Shown here: in pieces, positions 37,814 to 48,389 of the stretch
Position numbering within the stretch: the stretch's first letter is position 1
Layout of the letters: each line of letters starts with the position of its first letter
Assembly (NCBI GenBank): GCA_020633495.1
Contig: JACKDR010000016.1
Coordinates: 129,016 to 193,015, forward strand
DNA: 64,000 nt
Source: Kofleriaceae bacterium
Lineage (GTDB): Bacteria > Myxococcota_A > Polyangia > Haliangiales > Haliangiaceae
Reading direction: 5' to 3'
Notes under the pieces: generated by a model
The model's database searches: none
The model's input: the letters and a program-made list of their open reading frames with translations, nothing else
What the model was told of the DNA's origin: nothing
Made by a program: the position numbers and the translations under genes

Positions 37814-38821
37814 CTACGCGCGCGGGCCGGCCGCGACCTCGTCGGCGCGGCCGTCGGGCCGCTCGAGCACGACGAACCAGGCGCCGTTGACGACGCCCTC
37901 GTCGACGACCCGGAACCCGGCGCCGGTGGCGAGCTCGCGCCAGCGCCGGCGCGAGGTCAGGAACAGCAGCGCCAGCACGTTGAACGTCGCGGCCATCTCC
38001 CAGCTCGGCACCCATACGACCATCAGCAGGCGGCCTCCCGGCACCAGCACCCGCCGCAGCTCCTCGAGCGCGCGCACCCGCGCCGGCCCGGGCAGGTGGT
38101 CGATCATGTGCGCCGAGGTCGCGGCGTCGAAGCTGCGCTCGGGGAACGGCAGGGCGGTGACGTCGCCGGTGCGGATCTCGACCTGGTCGGTCAGGCCCGC
38201 CACCCGCAGGTTGTGGGCGAGCAGGTCGCGGCCGCCGCCCTCGATGTAGCCGGCGTCGAAGCGGTCGAGCGCCACGATCGATCCGCCGCGCAGGATCCGG
38301 CCCAGCGCGATCGTGGTGCGGCCGGTGCCGCAGCCGGCGTCGAGGATCCGGGCCCGGTCGCCGCGCACGACGTCGACCATCGGCAGGACGACGTGGTCGG
38401 CGCGCAGGCCCTTGCGCAGGAACCGGCTGCCGGCGACCTGGCCGGCGCCCAGCAGCAGCAGCCCGAACGCCAGCGGCCACCACGCCGGCGCCGCGACCAC
38501 GACGACCACCGCGCCGGTCGCGAGCACCAGCCCGGCCATCCACAGGCCGTTCATCCAGCCCGGCGTCCAGCCGAACTGGAAGGTCTCGGTGGCGCCGGCG
38601 CGGCGCGCGACGCGGGCGGCGTGGCCGGGACGCCCGCTCCACAGCGCGCGCACCGATCCGAGCACGACCACCGCGCCGGCGACGTGGACCGCCGCGACCA
38701 GCAGCAGCGCGCCGGACACGACGCGCAGCGACGGCGCGTACAGCAGCAGGGCGAGGCCGACGGCGAGGCCGCCGACCGCGACGATCCGGCCGTGGCCGTG
38801 GCCGTACGTGTTCGACTTCAT
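37814..38821 (-). CDS. membrane-anchored SAM methyltransferase
   Basis: 335 residues. Four hydrophobic segments occupy the first 130 residues (for example IVAVGGLAVGLALLLYAPSL and AAPAWWPLAFGLLLLGAG). A class I methyltransferase follows: motif I ILDAGCGTGRTTIAL (about 158-172), an acidic strand end VALDRFD, GDVTALPFPERSFDAATSAHMIDHL, and EELRRVLVPGGRLLMVVW. This is the UbiE/Methyltransf_11 type, with an unknown substrate. Its start faces a TetR gene across 171 bases that contain two palindromes, so TetR-type repression of this gene is likely. Confidence 0.85.
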   Translation of the reverse strand: MKSNTYGHGHGRIVAVGGLAVGLALLLYAPSLRVVSGALLLVAAVHVAGAVVVLGSVRALWSGRPGHAARVARRAGATETFQFGWTPGWMNGLWMAGLVLATGAVVVVVAAPAWWPLAFGLLLLGAGQVAGSRFLRKGLRADHVVLPMVDVVRGDRARILDAGCGTGRTTIALGRILRGGSIVALDRFDAGYIEGGGRDLLAHNLRVAGLTDQVEIRTGDVTALPFPERSFDAATSAHMIDHLPGPARVRALEELRRVLVPGGRLLMVVWVPSWEMAATFNVLALLFLTSRRRWRELATGAGFRVVDEGVVNGAWFVVLERPDGRADEVAAGPRA

Positions 38822-38844
38822 GGGTTCCTCCGCTCGAGAGTTGC

Positions 38845-38859
38845 TGGACATCGCGTCCA
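38845..38859. promoter_or_regulatory. operator palindrome 1 (TetR-type)
   Basis: TGGACATCGCGTCCA has five-base arms (TGGAC/GTCCA). It lies 24 bases upstream of the methyltransferase start and 19 bases (two helical turns) from a second copy. The arrangement between a TetR gene and its divergent neighbour is what is expected of an autoregulated operator. Confidence 0.55.
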
Positions 38860-38863
38860 GGAA

Positions 38864-38878
38864 TGGACAACCTGTCCA
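38864..38878. promoter_or_regulatory. operator palindrome 2 (TetR-type)
   Basis: TGGACAACCTGTCCA has six-base arms (TGGACA/TGTCCA). It shares arms and length with the site at 38845, so both are probably bound by the regulator encoded at 38993. A third, wider TGGAC...GTCCA pair occurs at 38943-38967, nearer the regulator start. Confidence 0.6.
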
Positions 38879-38992
38879 GGTGCCCATCGTGCGGACCCCG
38901 GCCCGACCCGACAAGCGACACCCCGGCGCCGGCGTGCGGTTGTGGACGGATCGGCGCGCGCCGTCCAGGATCGGCGCCGCCGCGAGGCCGGC

Positions 38993-39589
38993 GTGACCGC
39001 GGCGCCGCGCCGGCCGCGCCCCGACCGCCGGGTCGAGCGCAGCAAGCAGGCGCTGCGCGACGCGCTGATCGCGCTGATGCACGAGCACCCGTACGAGCGG
39101 ATCAGCGTCGCCGACATCGCCGAGCGGGCCAACGTCGGGCGATCGACCTTCTACGTCCACTTCGCCGACAAGGACGATCTGCTGGTCGACGGCATCGACC
39201 AGCTCAAGGCCTGGCTGCGCGAGCGCGGCGACGCGCCCGAGGTCACGCCGGCGCACCCCGCGCTCGCCTTCGTGCGGCCGATGATCGAGCACGCCGAGCA
39301 GCAGCGCGCGCTGTTCCGGGCCCTGGTCGGGCGCGGCGGCGCGGTCCAGGTGTCCGAGGAGCTGCACCGCATGCTCGCCGAGCTGGTGCGGGTCGCGCTC
39401 GGCGGCAAGGCGACGGTGGCGAAGCGGCGCCCGGCCCCGGAGGAGGCGATCGCCGAGGTCGTGGTCGGCGCGTTCATGGCGCTGCTGCGGTGGTGGCTCG
39501 AGCGCGACAGCGCGATGACCGCCGCCGAGGTCGAGGCGACCTTCACGCGGCAGCTGCTGCCGGGGCTCGCCGGCTGGACGCGCCGGTAG
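38993..39589 (+). CDS. TetR-family transcriptional regulator
   Basis: 198 residues from GTG at 38993. The N-terminal helix-turn-helix is typical: RSKQALRDALIALMHEHPYE, ISVADIAERANVGRSTFYVHFADKDDLL (about residues 17-65). The C-terminal domain (about 75-198) is helical and resembles TetR_C groups with a broad ligand pocket; it ends in LERDSAMTAAEVEATFTRQLLPGL. It probably represses the divergent membrane methyltransferase gene and itself through the two TGGAC/GTCCA palindromes between them. The ligand is unknown. Confidence 0.9.
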   Translation: MTAAPRRPRPDRRVERSKQALRDALIALMHEHPYERISVADIAERANVGRSTFYVHFADKDDLLVDGIDQLKAWLRERGDAPEVTPAHPALAFVRPMIEHAEQQRALFRALVGRGGAVQVSEELHRMLAELVRVALGGKATVAKRRPAPEEAIAEVVVGAFMALLRWWLERDSAMTAAEVEATFTRQLLPGLAGWTRR

Positions 39590-39613
39590 CGCCGGTAGCG
39601 CCGCGCCGCGCCG

Positions 39614-40299
39614 CTACGCCAGCGCGGCGGCGTGCCAGGCGTCGAGGCCCGACAGATCGTCGAGCACGACGTCCGGCGCCGCGGCCTCGAGGCGGGCGCG
39701 GTCGACGTTGCCGGTGGCGACCGCGACGACGCGGACGCCGCAGGCCCGCGCCGCGGTGACGTCGTGGACGGTGTCGCCGACGACCACGACCCGCTCGGGC
39801 GGGCACGCGCCGGCGCGCGCGACGCCGCGCTCGATCGCCCGCGCCACCAGCTCGGCGCGATCGGCCGAGTCGCAGCCGAAGCCGCCGAAGCCGAACCGCC
39901 CGGCCAGCCCGGCGCGGCTCAGCTTGACCCGGGCGCCGGCCTCGATGTTGCCGGTCGCCAGGCCGACCTCGACGCCGCCGCGCGCGGCCAGGCCGTCGAG
40001 GGTCACGGCCACGAACGGCAGCACGCGGAACGCGGTCGACGCCGCCAGCTCGCGCTCGAGCGCCGGCACGTAGGCGTCGAGCACGGCGTCGACCTCGTCG
40101 GCGGTGGCGGCGCGGCCGAGCTGGCGCGTGAAGACCTCGCGCACGATCCACGGATCGGTGCGGCCGCCGCAGTCGATGCCCGCCATGGCGTCGCTGACGC
40201 CGTAGCGCGCCGCGAAGATCTGGTTCAGCGCCCGCGTCCCGGCGCCGCCCGCGCGCAGCAGCGTGCCGTCGATGTCGAACAGGTAGATCGCGGCCGCGG

Positions 40300-40303
<4 letters not shown>
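39614..40303 (-). CDS. HAD-family phosphatase (phosphoglycolate phosphatase-like)
   Basis: 229 residues. HAD motif I is DIDGT (about residues 9-13, with the nucleophile and acid Asp), motif II ATGN (VGLATGNIEAG, about 112), motif III Lys in ARVKLSRAGL, and motif IV GDTVHD (about 178-183). A helical cap lies between motifs I and II, as in Gph/PGP phosphatases, so a small phosphorylated metabolite is the likely substrate. GTG 40303 was chosen because it overlaps the stop of the protease gene (GTGA), which also shows that the two genes are co-translated. Confidence 0.88.
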
Positions 40304-41367
<1,064 letters not shown>

Positions 41368-41404
41368 CACCGCTCCAGCATAGCGCAAGAACCCGCGGCC
41401 ACCG

Positions 41405-43147
41405 TCAGCCGGCGCGGCCCAGCAGCGCGGCGAGGATCACCCCCGGCACCTTGCGCCAGCCGGGCTCGGCCTCGAGCGCGACCAGCCGGCGCGCCACCGC
41501 CAGCGCGTGGCGGTTGCCGACGAACCACGGCGGGGTCGGGCGCACCACCAGCGGCCCCCGCAGGACCGCCTTGTCGATGCCGTCGAGCATGTACGTGTCG
41601 TGGACCCAGCCCAGGCCGCTCTGGACGTCGCGCAGGGTGGCGCTGGGGTGGCCGCCCCACGGCAGCGACACGACCCCGTAGCACAGCCCCGGCCAGTGGT
41701 TGATCGCGACCGCGCCGTAGCGCAGCGCGACCACGGCGCGGTCGAGGCAGGCGCCGACCGTGGGGTCCTTCTCGAGCCGTGGGTGGATCAGGATCGACGC
41801 GTTGAGCGTGCCCCACAGCCGCTCGTTGCAGAACGTCGTGACGCGGTCGAGGAACTCGACCGGGTCGGCGCTGCCGACGGTGACGTCGCTGAGGATCGCG
41901 CAGAACGGCTCGGTGCGGAACAGCGGGTCGTCGCCGGCGCCGGGGCCGCCGTCGACGTCGCGGATCAGCGTCCACGGCAGGCGGCTGGCGTCGGCGTCGC
42001 CGAAGGTCTCGACGGTGCGGCCGGCGGTCAGCGTCTGGTAGCGCTCGAACGCGCCCGGGTAGTAGGCGCGCCGGGTCGGGATCGCGGCCAGCGCGGCGCG
42101 CAGCTCGGCGTAGAACGCGTCGCGCTGGGCCCACGCCGCCGACGTGATCAGCACCTTGGCGGCGTTGCAGTTGAACGAGCCGTTGTTGGCGACCATCGTC
42201 GCGACGTTGCGCGCCATGAACGCGAGCTGGGCGTCGTCGTAGGTGTACGGGACGATCGCGACCGGGCTGACGTTGCCCAGCTCCGACGAGATCGGCTTGG
42301 CCAGGCGCGGCTCGCCGTCGCGGCGGCGGCGCTCGGCGTCGGCGCCGCCGCCCCACACGATCAGATCGTGGGTGCGGTCGGAGCCGGTGATGTGGACGTC
42401 GTCGACGTCGTCGTGATCGACGAGGTAGCCGCCGACGTCGGCGCCGCCGTAGACGATCCGCAGGTAGCCGCGCTCGCACAGCGGCGCCAGCGCGCGCTCG
42501 AGGATCGGCCCGACCCACTCGTTGACCGGGTTCATCTTGAGCAGGCAGACGAAGCCCTCGACGAACATCTTGGTGAAGGCGTCCATCGGCGGGATGCTCG
42601 AGACGTTGCCCGCGCCCAGCACCAGCGCGACGCCGCCCTCGGGATCGCGCTGCCGGTAGAACCCGGCCTGGCGGCGCGCGGCCTCGGCGCGATCGACGCC
42701 GGGCTGCATCAGCGTCCAGCCGCGGAAGCCCGCGAACAGCGCGCGATCGAGCGGGCTGGTCGGGAAGACATCGATCTCGAGGCGGCCGTCCCTGCGCTCG
42801 CGGCTGCCGGTGCCCAGCGGCGGCCGGCCGGTCCGCGCCAGGGTGTCGAGGCTGTCGGCGAGCAGCCGCGCGTTGCGCACGGTGGGCAGCGGTCCGGCCA
42901 GCCACTCCTCGGCGTCGCCCGGCGGCAGCCCCTTGGCGTGAGCGCCCGCCGCGGTCCACGCGTCGGCGGCGTCGCGCAGCCGCGGCACGCACGCGCGCAG
43001 GAGCGCGGCCTTGTCGGCCGGCGGCAGCTGCGCGAACGGCCGGGCCTGGGCCCGCAGCGCCGCCAGCGCGGCGTCGAGCTCGGCGCGGCTGGTCGGCCGC
43101 GCGCTGGTCGCCGACTGGCTGGGCGGTGGCATCTGGGGCGCGGCCAT
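41405..43147 (-). CDS. aldehyde dehydrogenase family protein
   Basis: 580 residues, longer than the usual 480-500. Recognisable parts are the NAD-binding segment LVLGAGNVSSIPPMD (replacing the common PWNFP), LLKMNPVNEWVGPILERAL, HITGSDRTHD, the KPISSELGNVSPVAIVP region that precedes the active site, and the catalytic Cys in GSFNCNAAKVLI. This is a divergent ALDH subgroup whose C-terminal region (FCAILSDVTVGSADPVEFLDRV) diverges from classical enzymes. It should oxidise an aldehyde with NAD(P). The substrate is unknown. Confidence 0.85.
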   Translation of the reverse strand: MAAPQMPPPSQSATSARPTSRAELDAALAALRAQARPFAQLPPADKAALLRACVPRLRDAADAWTAAGAHAKGLPPGDAEEWLAGPLPTVRNARLLADSLDTLARTGRPPLGTGSRERRDGRLEIDVFPTSPLDRALFAGFRGWTLMQPGVDRAEAARRQAGFYRQRDPEGGVALVLGAGNVSSIPPMDAFTKMFVEGFVCLLKMNPVNEWVGPILERALAPLCERGYLRIVYGGADVGGYLVDHDDVDDVHITGSDRTHDLIVWGGGADAERRRRDGEPRLAKPISSELGNVSPVAIVPYTYDDAQLAFMARNVATMVANNGSFNCNAAKVLITSAAWAQRDAFYAELRAALAAIPTRRAYYPGAFERYQTLTAGRTVETFGDADASRLPWTLIRDVDGGPGAGDDPLFRTEPFCAILSDVTVGSADPVEFLDRVTTFCNERLWGTLNASILIHPRLEKDPTVGACLDRAVVALRYGAVAINHWPGLCYGVVSLPWGGHPSATLRDVQSGLGWVHDTYMLDGIDKAVLRGPLVVRPTPPWFVGNRHALAVARRLVALEAEPGWRKVPGVILAALLGRAG

Positions 43148-43213
43148 GCCCCATCGTACGCCGGCCTCGGCGCGGCCGCGAGCGCGCCGCCGCGCCGTCG
43201 CGCCGTCGCGGCG

Positions 43214-43774
43214 CTACGGCTCGGTCGGGTTGCCGGCGCCGCGGATGTCGATCGTGTGCAGCGCGTCGCCGGCGGCGCGCTGGAAGCCGTCCGGATCGCG
43301 GCGCGGATCGATGCCGGACTTGACGCCGGCCTTCAGGTACCGCAGGTAGAGCTCGAGCTTGAGCAGCTCCCAGCTCGGGCACCGCGCGCCGGCCTCCTTG
43401 CAGCCGGCCTCGGCCTGCTGCGCCCAGTCGAGCGCGGGCTCGACCTGGACCCGCTCGATGTACGCCTCCGACACCGACAGCGCGGCACGCCAGCGCTCGT
43501 CGGGCGCCGCCACCGCGGCGGTGTCGCGCGGCACCTCGACCGCCCAGTCGATCTGGCCGGCCTCGACGAGCTGCCGCGAGAACGCCTGCGCCGCGAGCGC
43601 CGATTCCGGGTGCAGCATCCACCGCGCCTCGGCGGCGCCGAGGTCGGCGCGGGCCTCGGGCTCCAGCTTGTAGGCGTCGAGGGCGTACAGCGGCCGCCGC
43701 GGCAGGAACAGCGCGACGAGGACGACGACGCCGACCACGAGGTCAGTGAGGCTGAGGAAGCGGTGGATGCGCAT
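43214..43774 (-). CDS. membrane-anchored helical protein, unknown
   Basis: 186 residues. One hydrophobic segment near the start (DLVVGVVVLVALFL, residues 11-24) anchors a soluble helical domain with TPR-like spacing (ARWMLHPESALAAQAFSRQLVEAGQIDWAVE, LDWAQQAEAGCKEAG). A Cys pair near residues 125-133 could form a disulfide if the domain is outside the cytoplasm. It is divergent from the ExbB operon with 275 bases between, which must hold both promoters. Confidence 0.65.
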   Translation of the reverse strand: MRIHRFLSLTDLVVGVVVLVALFLPRRPLYALDAYKLEPEARADLGAAEARWMLHPESALAAQAFSRQLVEAGQIDWAVEVPRDTAAVAAPDERWRAALSVSEAYIERVQVEPALDWAQQAEAGCKEAGARCPSWELLKLELYLRYLKAGVKSGIDPRRDPDGFQRAAGDALHTIDIRGAGNPTEP

Positions 43775-44049
43775 CGCGCGGCTCGAGTTTCACTGACCTG
43801 GACGACGCGCGCCAGCTCTCGGTTGCACGTCGTCACCACGCGATCGCGATCTCGTGACGACCGTGGCGTTTCGCCCCGGACCGTCGCGAGATGCCCCGGG
43901 ATGCCACACCCTTGCCGCATCGCGGCAGGTCGCGTCGCCCTCACGATCTCCAGCAGTTGCCTCCGTGGATCGCCTGTTGCACGAGGGCGCCTCGTTATCG
44001 ACCAACCTCCCGCGCGCGGAGACGCCGGGGCCTCGGAGGACAACCGATC

Positions 44050-44697
44050 ATGGGTATCGTCACGTCAATCTCGACTGCGTTCGACAAGGGCGGATGGGGC
44101 ATGTGGCCCATCCTCATCACCCTGATGATCACCGTTGGCCTGATCGTCGAGCGTTCCGTCTATCTGTTCAAGGCCTCGGTCGACAAGGACAAGCTCCTGG
44201 CCCTGCTCAAGAGCCAGGTCATGAGCGGCAACGTCCAGGGCGCCATCAAGGTGTGCTCGGGCAACCCGACCCCGATGACCCGCATCGTCCAGGCGGGCCT
44301 GATGAAGTTCAACAAGAGCGACGACGAGGTCCAGGCCGCGATGGACGAGGCCGCGCTTCGCGAGCTGCCGAAGATCAACGCCCGCACCCCGTACCTGGCG
44401 ATGACCTCGAACTTCTCGGTCATGGCCGGCCTCCTCGGCACCATCACCGGCATGATCAAGGCGTTCGGCTCGGTCGGTAGCGAGGAAGGCGGCAACAAGG
44501 CCACCGAGCTCGCCAACGGCATCGCCGAGGCGCTCAACTGCACCGCGTTCGGCATCGGCGGCTCGCTGGTCGGCCTCCTCGGGTTCTCGCTCCTCCAGGG
44601 CAAGAGCACCAAGGTCAGCGACGACATCAACGAGGTCACCGTCCAGGTGGTCAACCTCGTCGTGAACCACCGCACCCAGATGCAGCCCCAGGGCTGA
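44050..44697 (+). CDS. MotA/TolQ/ExbB proton-channel protein
   Basis: 215 residues with three membrane helices: PILITLMITVGLIVERSVYLF (about 19-39), NFSVMAGLLGTITGMIKAFG (about 118-138) and NCTAFGIGGSLVGLLGFSLLQ (about 160-180). The central TxxTxxGLLGTxTGMxxAF block is the family hallmark. It forms the pentameric stator with the two ExbD-like proteins encoded next, turning proton flow into mechanical work. One ExbB plus two ExbD homologues is the plan of the myxobacterial gliding motor AglR-AglQ-AglS; similarity to that motor rather than to TolQ is inference. GGAGG lies before the ATG. Confidence 0.9.
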   Translation: MGIVTSISTAFDKGGWGMWPILITLMITVGLIVERSVYLFKASVDKDKLLALLKSQVMSGNVQGAIKVCSGNPTPMTRIVQAGLMKFNKSDDEVQAAMDEAALRELPKINARTPYLAMTSNFSVMAGLLGTITGMIKAFGSVGSEEGGNKATELANGIAEALNCTAFGIGGSLVGLLGFSLLQGKSTKVSDDINEVTVQVVNLVVNHRTQMQPQG

Positions 44698-44728
44698 TTT
44701 CCTCTTCGCGTAAGGAGGAGGCCCGCCC

Positions 44729-45238
<510 letters not shown>

Positions 45239-45256
45239 CCGGAGGAGCACGCAGCC

Positions 45257-45904
45257 ATGCCCGTACATGCTGGAGGCCCGCGCCTCTACCGGTCGATCAA
45301 GTTCGAGCACCTCGCCAAGGGTGCCGGCAGCGGCCACGGCCGCGCCGCGAACGTGTCACTCAACCTGACGCCGTTCGTCGACATGATGACCATCCTCGTC
45401 ACCTTCCTGCTGATGGTGTTCTCGGCGACCGGCCAGATCCTGCAGGCCCAGAAGGGCCTGCAGCTGCCGACCGCCAAGCGTGCCGGCATGCTGCAGGAGG
45501 CGCCGATCATCATCGTGTCGAGCCAGGAGGTGGTCGTCATCCTCCAGGAGGCCGACTCGGCCATGCCGCGGACGCTGCCGATCATCACGGTCGAGGCGCT
45601 GCTGCGTGACCAGACGCCGACCTGGAAGATCGACGCGTTGCACGAGGTCCTCAAGGCCGCGTACGACGACATCCACAACAACCGCATCCCGACCGGCCGC
45701 GGCTACGACAAGGAACAGATCGCCGCGTGCGATCGCGAGAAGCAGGGCCTGCCCCCCATCGAGGGCAAGCCGCTGTGTCCCGACGGCCTCGCCATCGTGC
45801 AGGCCGACAAGGACACCGACGCCCGCGTGATCAACATGGTGGTCAACACCGCCCGCGGCGCCGGCTTCGAGAAGCTCCTGTTCGCGGTCAAGAAGCAAGA
45901 ATAG
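45257..45904 (+). CDS. ExbD/TolR-like protein 2
   Basis: 215 residues. After a 30-residue cytoplasmic start comes the membrane helix NLTPFVDMMTILVTFLLMVF with the conserved Asp (about residue 39). The periplasmic domain (about 60-215) holds a long insert with CDREKQGLPPIEGKPLC, whose two Cys may pair. Differences from the first ExbD copy show that the two are not recent duplicates, so the motor probably needs both. GGAGGAG lies upstream. Confidence 0.9.
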   Translation: MPVHAGGPRLYRSIKFEHLAKGAGSGHGRAANVSLNLTPFVDMMTILVTFLLMVFSATGQILQAQKGLQLPTAKRAGMLQEAPIIIVSSQEVVVILQEADSAMPRTLPIITVEALLRDQTPTWKIDALHEVLKAAYDDIHNNRIPTGRGYDKEQIAACDREKQGLPPIEGKPLCPDGLAIVQADKDTDARVINMVVNTARGAGFEKLLFAVKKQE

Positions 45905-46015
45905 TCCCGCCAGTTGGAATGACCAGGCTCGCTTGCGACGCCGATGTGCCCCGGGTTGCCGGTGGCGTCGGCGTCGTCGTACATTGCGGCCACCTTGGGG
46001 AAAGGACCGACTTCG

Positions 46016-48124
46016 ATGATCCGTCGCAGGCGACTCGCCACTCCGCTCACCAAGCTGACGCTGATCGGCTCGGTGGTCGGCACGATGCTCGCGCTCGGCA
46101 CGCTGTCCGGATGCCCGGACAACCCGTACGACGCCAACACCTGGATCGAAAAGCTCAACAGCCCGAAGGAGTTCGACCGCGCGGTCACCGAGCTCGAGCA
46201 CCTCTGTAACCCCAAGGCCATCCCGGCGCTGGGCAAGGCCTGGGAGCGCAACAGCAAGCCACAGCGCGTGCTCCAGGTCGTCATCGATCTGGCCCGCCCG
46301 TTGACCCCGCAAGAGGCCGACGAGAAGAACTGCACCGACTACATGAAGCAGGGCCGCCCGGCCAGCTGGGACGCCGCCCTGCCGATCCTCAAGGACGCCA
46401 TCGACGGCCTCGAGCTGGGCAGCCAGCGGTCGATCGACGGCGCGGTCAAGGCCGCCGAGGCGCTCGGCGAGGCCCAGATCCCCGAGGGCGTGAACATCCT
46501 CATCGACGCGGTCAACCGCAAGATGAACCCCAAGGACAACGCGCAGCGGGTCCGCCTCACCGCGATCGCCGCGCTCGGCAAGTACAAGGACAAGGCCGCG
46601 GTGATCACGCTGGCCAACGTGGTCCGCGCCGACACCTCGTCGCAGCCGCCGCAGATCGTCGGCGCCGCGATCAACGCGCTCGGCGACATGAAGACCGCCG
46701 AGGCGATCCCGGTGCTGCTCGAGTCGATGTACCGCGCGCCGCTGTTCTTCACCCAGGTCCGCCGCGCCCTGGTCGCCGCCGGGCCGACCGTCGCCGGCGA
46801 GCTGCGCAAGATCCTCAAGCACGAGCACCCGGTCATCAACGACCTGTTCAAGGACAAGAAGCTCGACAAGTACTGCGGCGACAAGGGCGACGCCAAGCCG
46901 GCCGAGTGCAAGGACGTGTCGGCGATGGACTACTACGCGTCCATCGTCATCGGCGACCTCTACGACGTCGACTCGGTGCCCGTCCTGATCGAGGCGCTCA
47001 AGCGGCCCGCGATCGCCGCCTACTACTCGGACTGGAACGAGGGTCCGCCGGCGCAGAACGCCGAGCTGGACGCCCTGCGCAAGATCGGCTCGCCCGACGC
47101 CGCCGGCACCGTGCTGGCGATCGCCTCCGACACCAAGGCCGACGAGCGGCTGCGCGGCATCGCGCTGTCGGTCTACGGCTTCGTCAGCACCGACGGCAGC
47201 GAGAAGACCGGCTCCACCAGCGGCGTCTCCTACCTGGGCGCGCTGGCCGCCGACAACAAGGCGTCCGAGGTGCTGCGCCTGCCGGCCTCCGAGGCCTACG
47301 CCCGCGTCGCCTCGTCCGAGGACGACATGAAGGTCCTGCGCGACCTGGCCAAGAAGTACGCCGAGGCGTCGCAGAAGGCCCGCAAGGAGGCCGATGCCGG
47401 TCCCAAGAAGGAGTTCGACGCCGCCAACGCCAAGTTCGAGGCGGCGCAGAAGGCCTACGAGGAGTCCAAGAAGGAGCTCGACAAGGCCAAGGCCGCCGCC
47501 GGCGGCGACGTCGCCAAGGTCAGCGCCGACGTCCTCAACAAGACCACCGAGATGAAGAAGGCGTTCGACGAGGTCAAGCAGAAGATCTACCTGCCGGCCA
47601 AGGAGAAGTTCGACGCCCTCGATCAGCAGGCCAACGGCTACAAGGGCTACGAGCGCGGCTTCGAGAACCACATCGCGCGCATCGCGATCGCGGTGAAGTG
47701 CAAGTCCGACGCGGAGTGCTACATCGGCACGCTCTCGGCCGACCCCAAGGAGGTGTTCGCCGGGATGAAGAAGTACATCGACGCCGGCAGCGACGCCGAC
47801 TGGACCGCGGACGACATGGCCGAGCTCAAGGTCGCGCAGATCGAGCGCGCGATGCTGGAGCTGCGCCGCATGGGCAAGAAGGCCGCCGGCGTGCTGCCCA
47901 AGCTGCTCGAGCAGGTCAAGACCGAGGATCGCCTGATCCGTCAGTCGGTCCTGCTGGCCCTGCCGCGCATCGCGCCGATGCCGTGCAAGGAGTGCGAGGA
48001 GGCCCTCGACGCCGCGATCAAGGCCGGCACCGGCCGCCAGGAGCTGTCGGAGCTGACCTACGAGACCCAGCTGGTCCGCAGCTACTTCGGCTCCGCCGGC
48101 GGCGGCGCCGAGCAGAGCCCGTAG
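46016..48124 (+). CDS. HEAT-repeat lipoprotein of the motor operon
   Basis: 702 residues. Signal of lipoprotein type (VVGTMLALGTLSGC, cysteine about residue 31). HEAT-like helical repeats run from about residue 45 to 450 (RSIDGAVKAAEALGEAQIP, RVRLTAIAALGKYKD), then a long Lys/Glu/Ala-rich coiled coil (about 455-550), then more repeats to the end (IRQSVLLALPRIAPMPC). As a lipid-anchored scaffold encoded 111 bases after the second ExbD gene, it is a good candidate for the part that the motor pushes against in the periplasm. This role is inference. Confidence 0.8.
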   Translation: MIRRRRLATPLTKLTLIGSVVGTMLALGTLSGCPDNPYDANTWIEKLNSPKEFDRAVTELEHLCNPKAIPALGKAWERNSKPQRVLQVVIDLARPLTPQEADEKNCTDYMKQGRPASWDAALPILKDAIDGLELGSQRSIDGAVKAAEALGEAQIPEGVNILIDAVNRKMNPKDNAQRVRLTAIAALGKYKDKAAVITLANVVRADTSSQPPQIVGAAINALGDMKTAEAIPVLLESMYRAPLFFTQVRRALVAAGPTVAGELRKILKHEHPVINDLFKDKKLDKYCGDKGDAKPAECKDVSAMDYYASIVIGDLYDVDSVPVLIEALKRPAIAAYYSDWNEGPPAQNAELDALRKIGSPDAAGTVLAIASDTKADERLRGIALSVYGFVSTDGSEKTGSTSGVSYLGALAADNKASEVLRLPASEAYARVASSEDDMKVLRDLAKKYAEASQKARKEADAGPKKEFDAANAKFEAAQKAYEESKKELDKAKAAAGGDVAKVSADVLNKTTEMKKAFDEVKQKIYLPAKEKFDALDQQANGYKGYERGFENHIARIAIAVKCKSDAECYIGTLSADPKEVFAGMKKYIDAGSDADWTADDMAELKVAQIERAMLELRRMGKKAAGVLPKLLEQVKTEDRLIRQSVLLALPRIAPMPCKECEEALDAAIKAGTGRQELSELTYETQLVRSYFGSAGGGAEQSP

Positions 48125-48205
48125 GCCTCGCGGTCGCCCGGCGCGCCGGGCGACCCGCCGCCGGGACCGCGTGGTCTCGACCGCGACCAGCCTCCGAAAA
48201 GACCG

Positions 48206-48229
48206 AAGCGGCGCCGTGAGGCGCCGCTT
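48206..48229. terminator. intrinsic terminator
   Basis: AAGCGGCGCC and GGCGCCGCTT form a perfect ten-base stem around GTGA, followed by CTTCT. It ends the motor operon on the plus strand. The A-rich flank (CGAAAAGACCGAA) gives a weak U-run the other way, so it could also end the leftward tRNA-His transcript. Confidence 0.75.
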
Positions 48230-48242
48230 CTTCTACGTTCGG

Positions 48243-48316
48243 GGTGAGAGACGGGGATCGAACCCGCGACACCCAGAGCCACAATCTGGTGCTCTACCGA
48301 CTGAGCTACTCCCACC
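48243..48316 (-). tRNA. tRNA-His (GTG)
   Basis: Complete cloverleaf. Acceptor GTGGGAG pairs with CTCTCAC (one G-U), anticodon loop is TTGTGGC with anticodon GTG, and the T-arm is GCGGGTTCGATCCCCG. The extra G at -1 opposite C73 is the identity mark of tRNA-His. CCA is not encoded. Confidence 0.95.
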
Positions 48317-48389
48317 GAAAGCGCCGCTTTATCTACTTCATCTGAGCGCCGCCGTCCAGTGGTAGCGGCGCCATCGTCGGGGACCGCCC

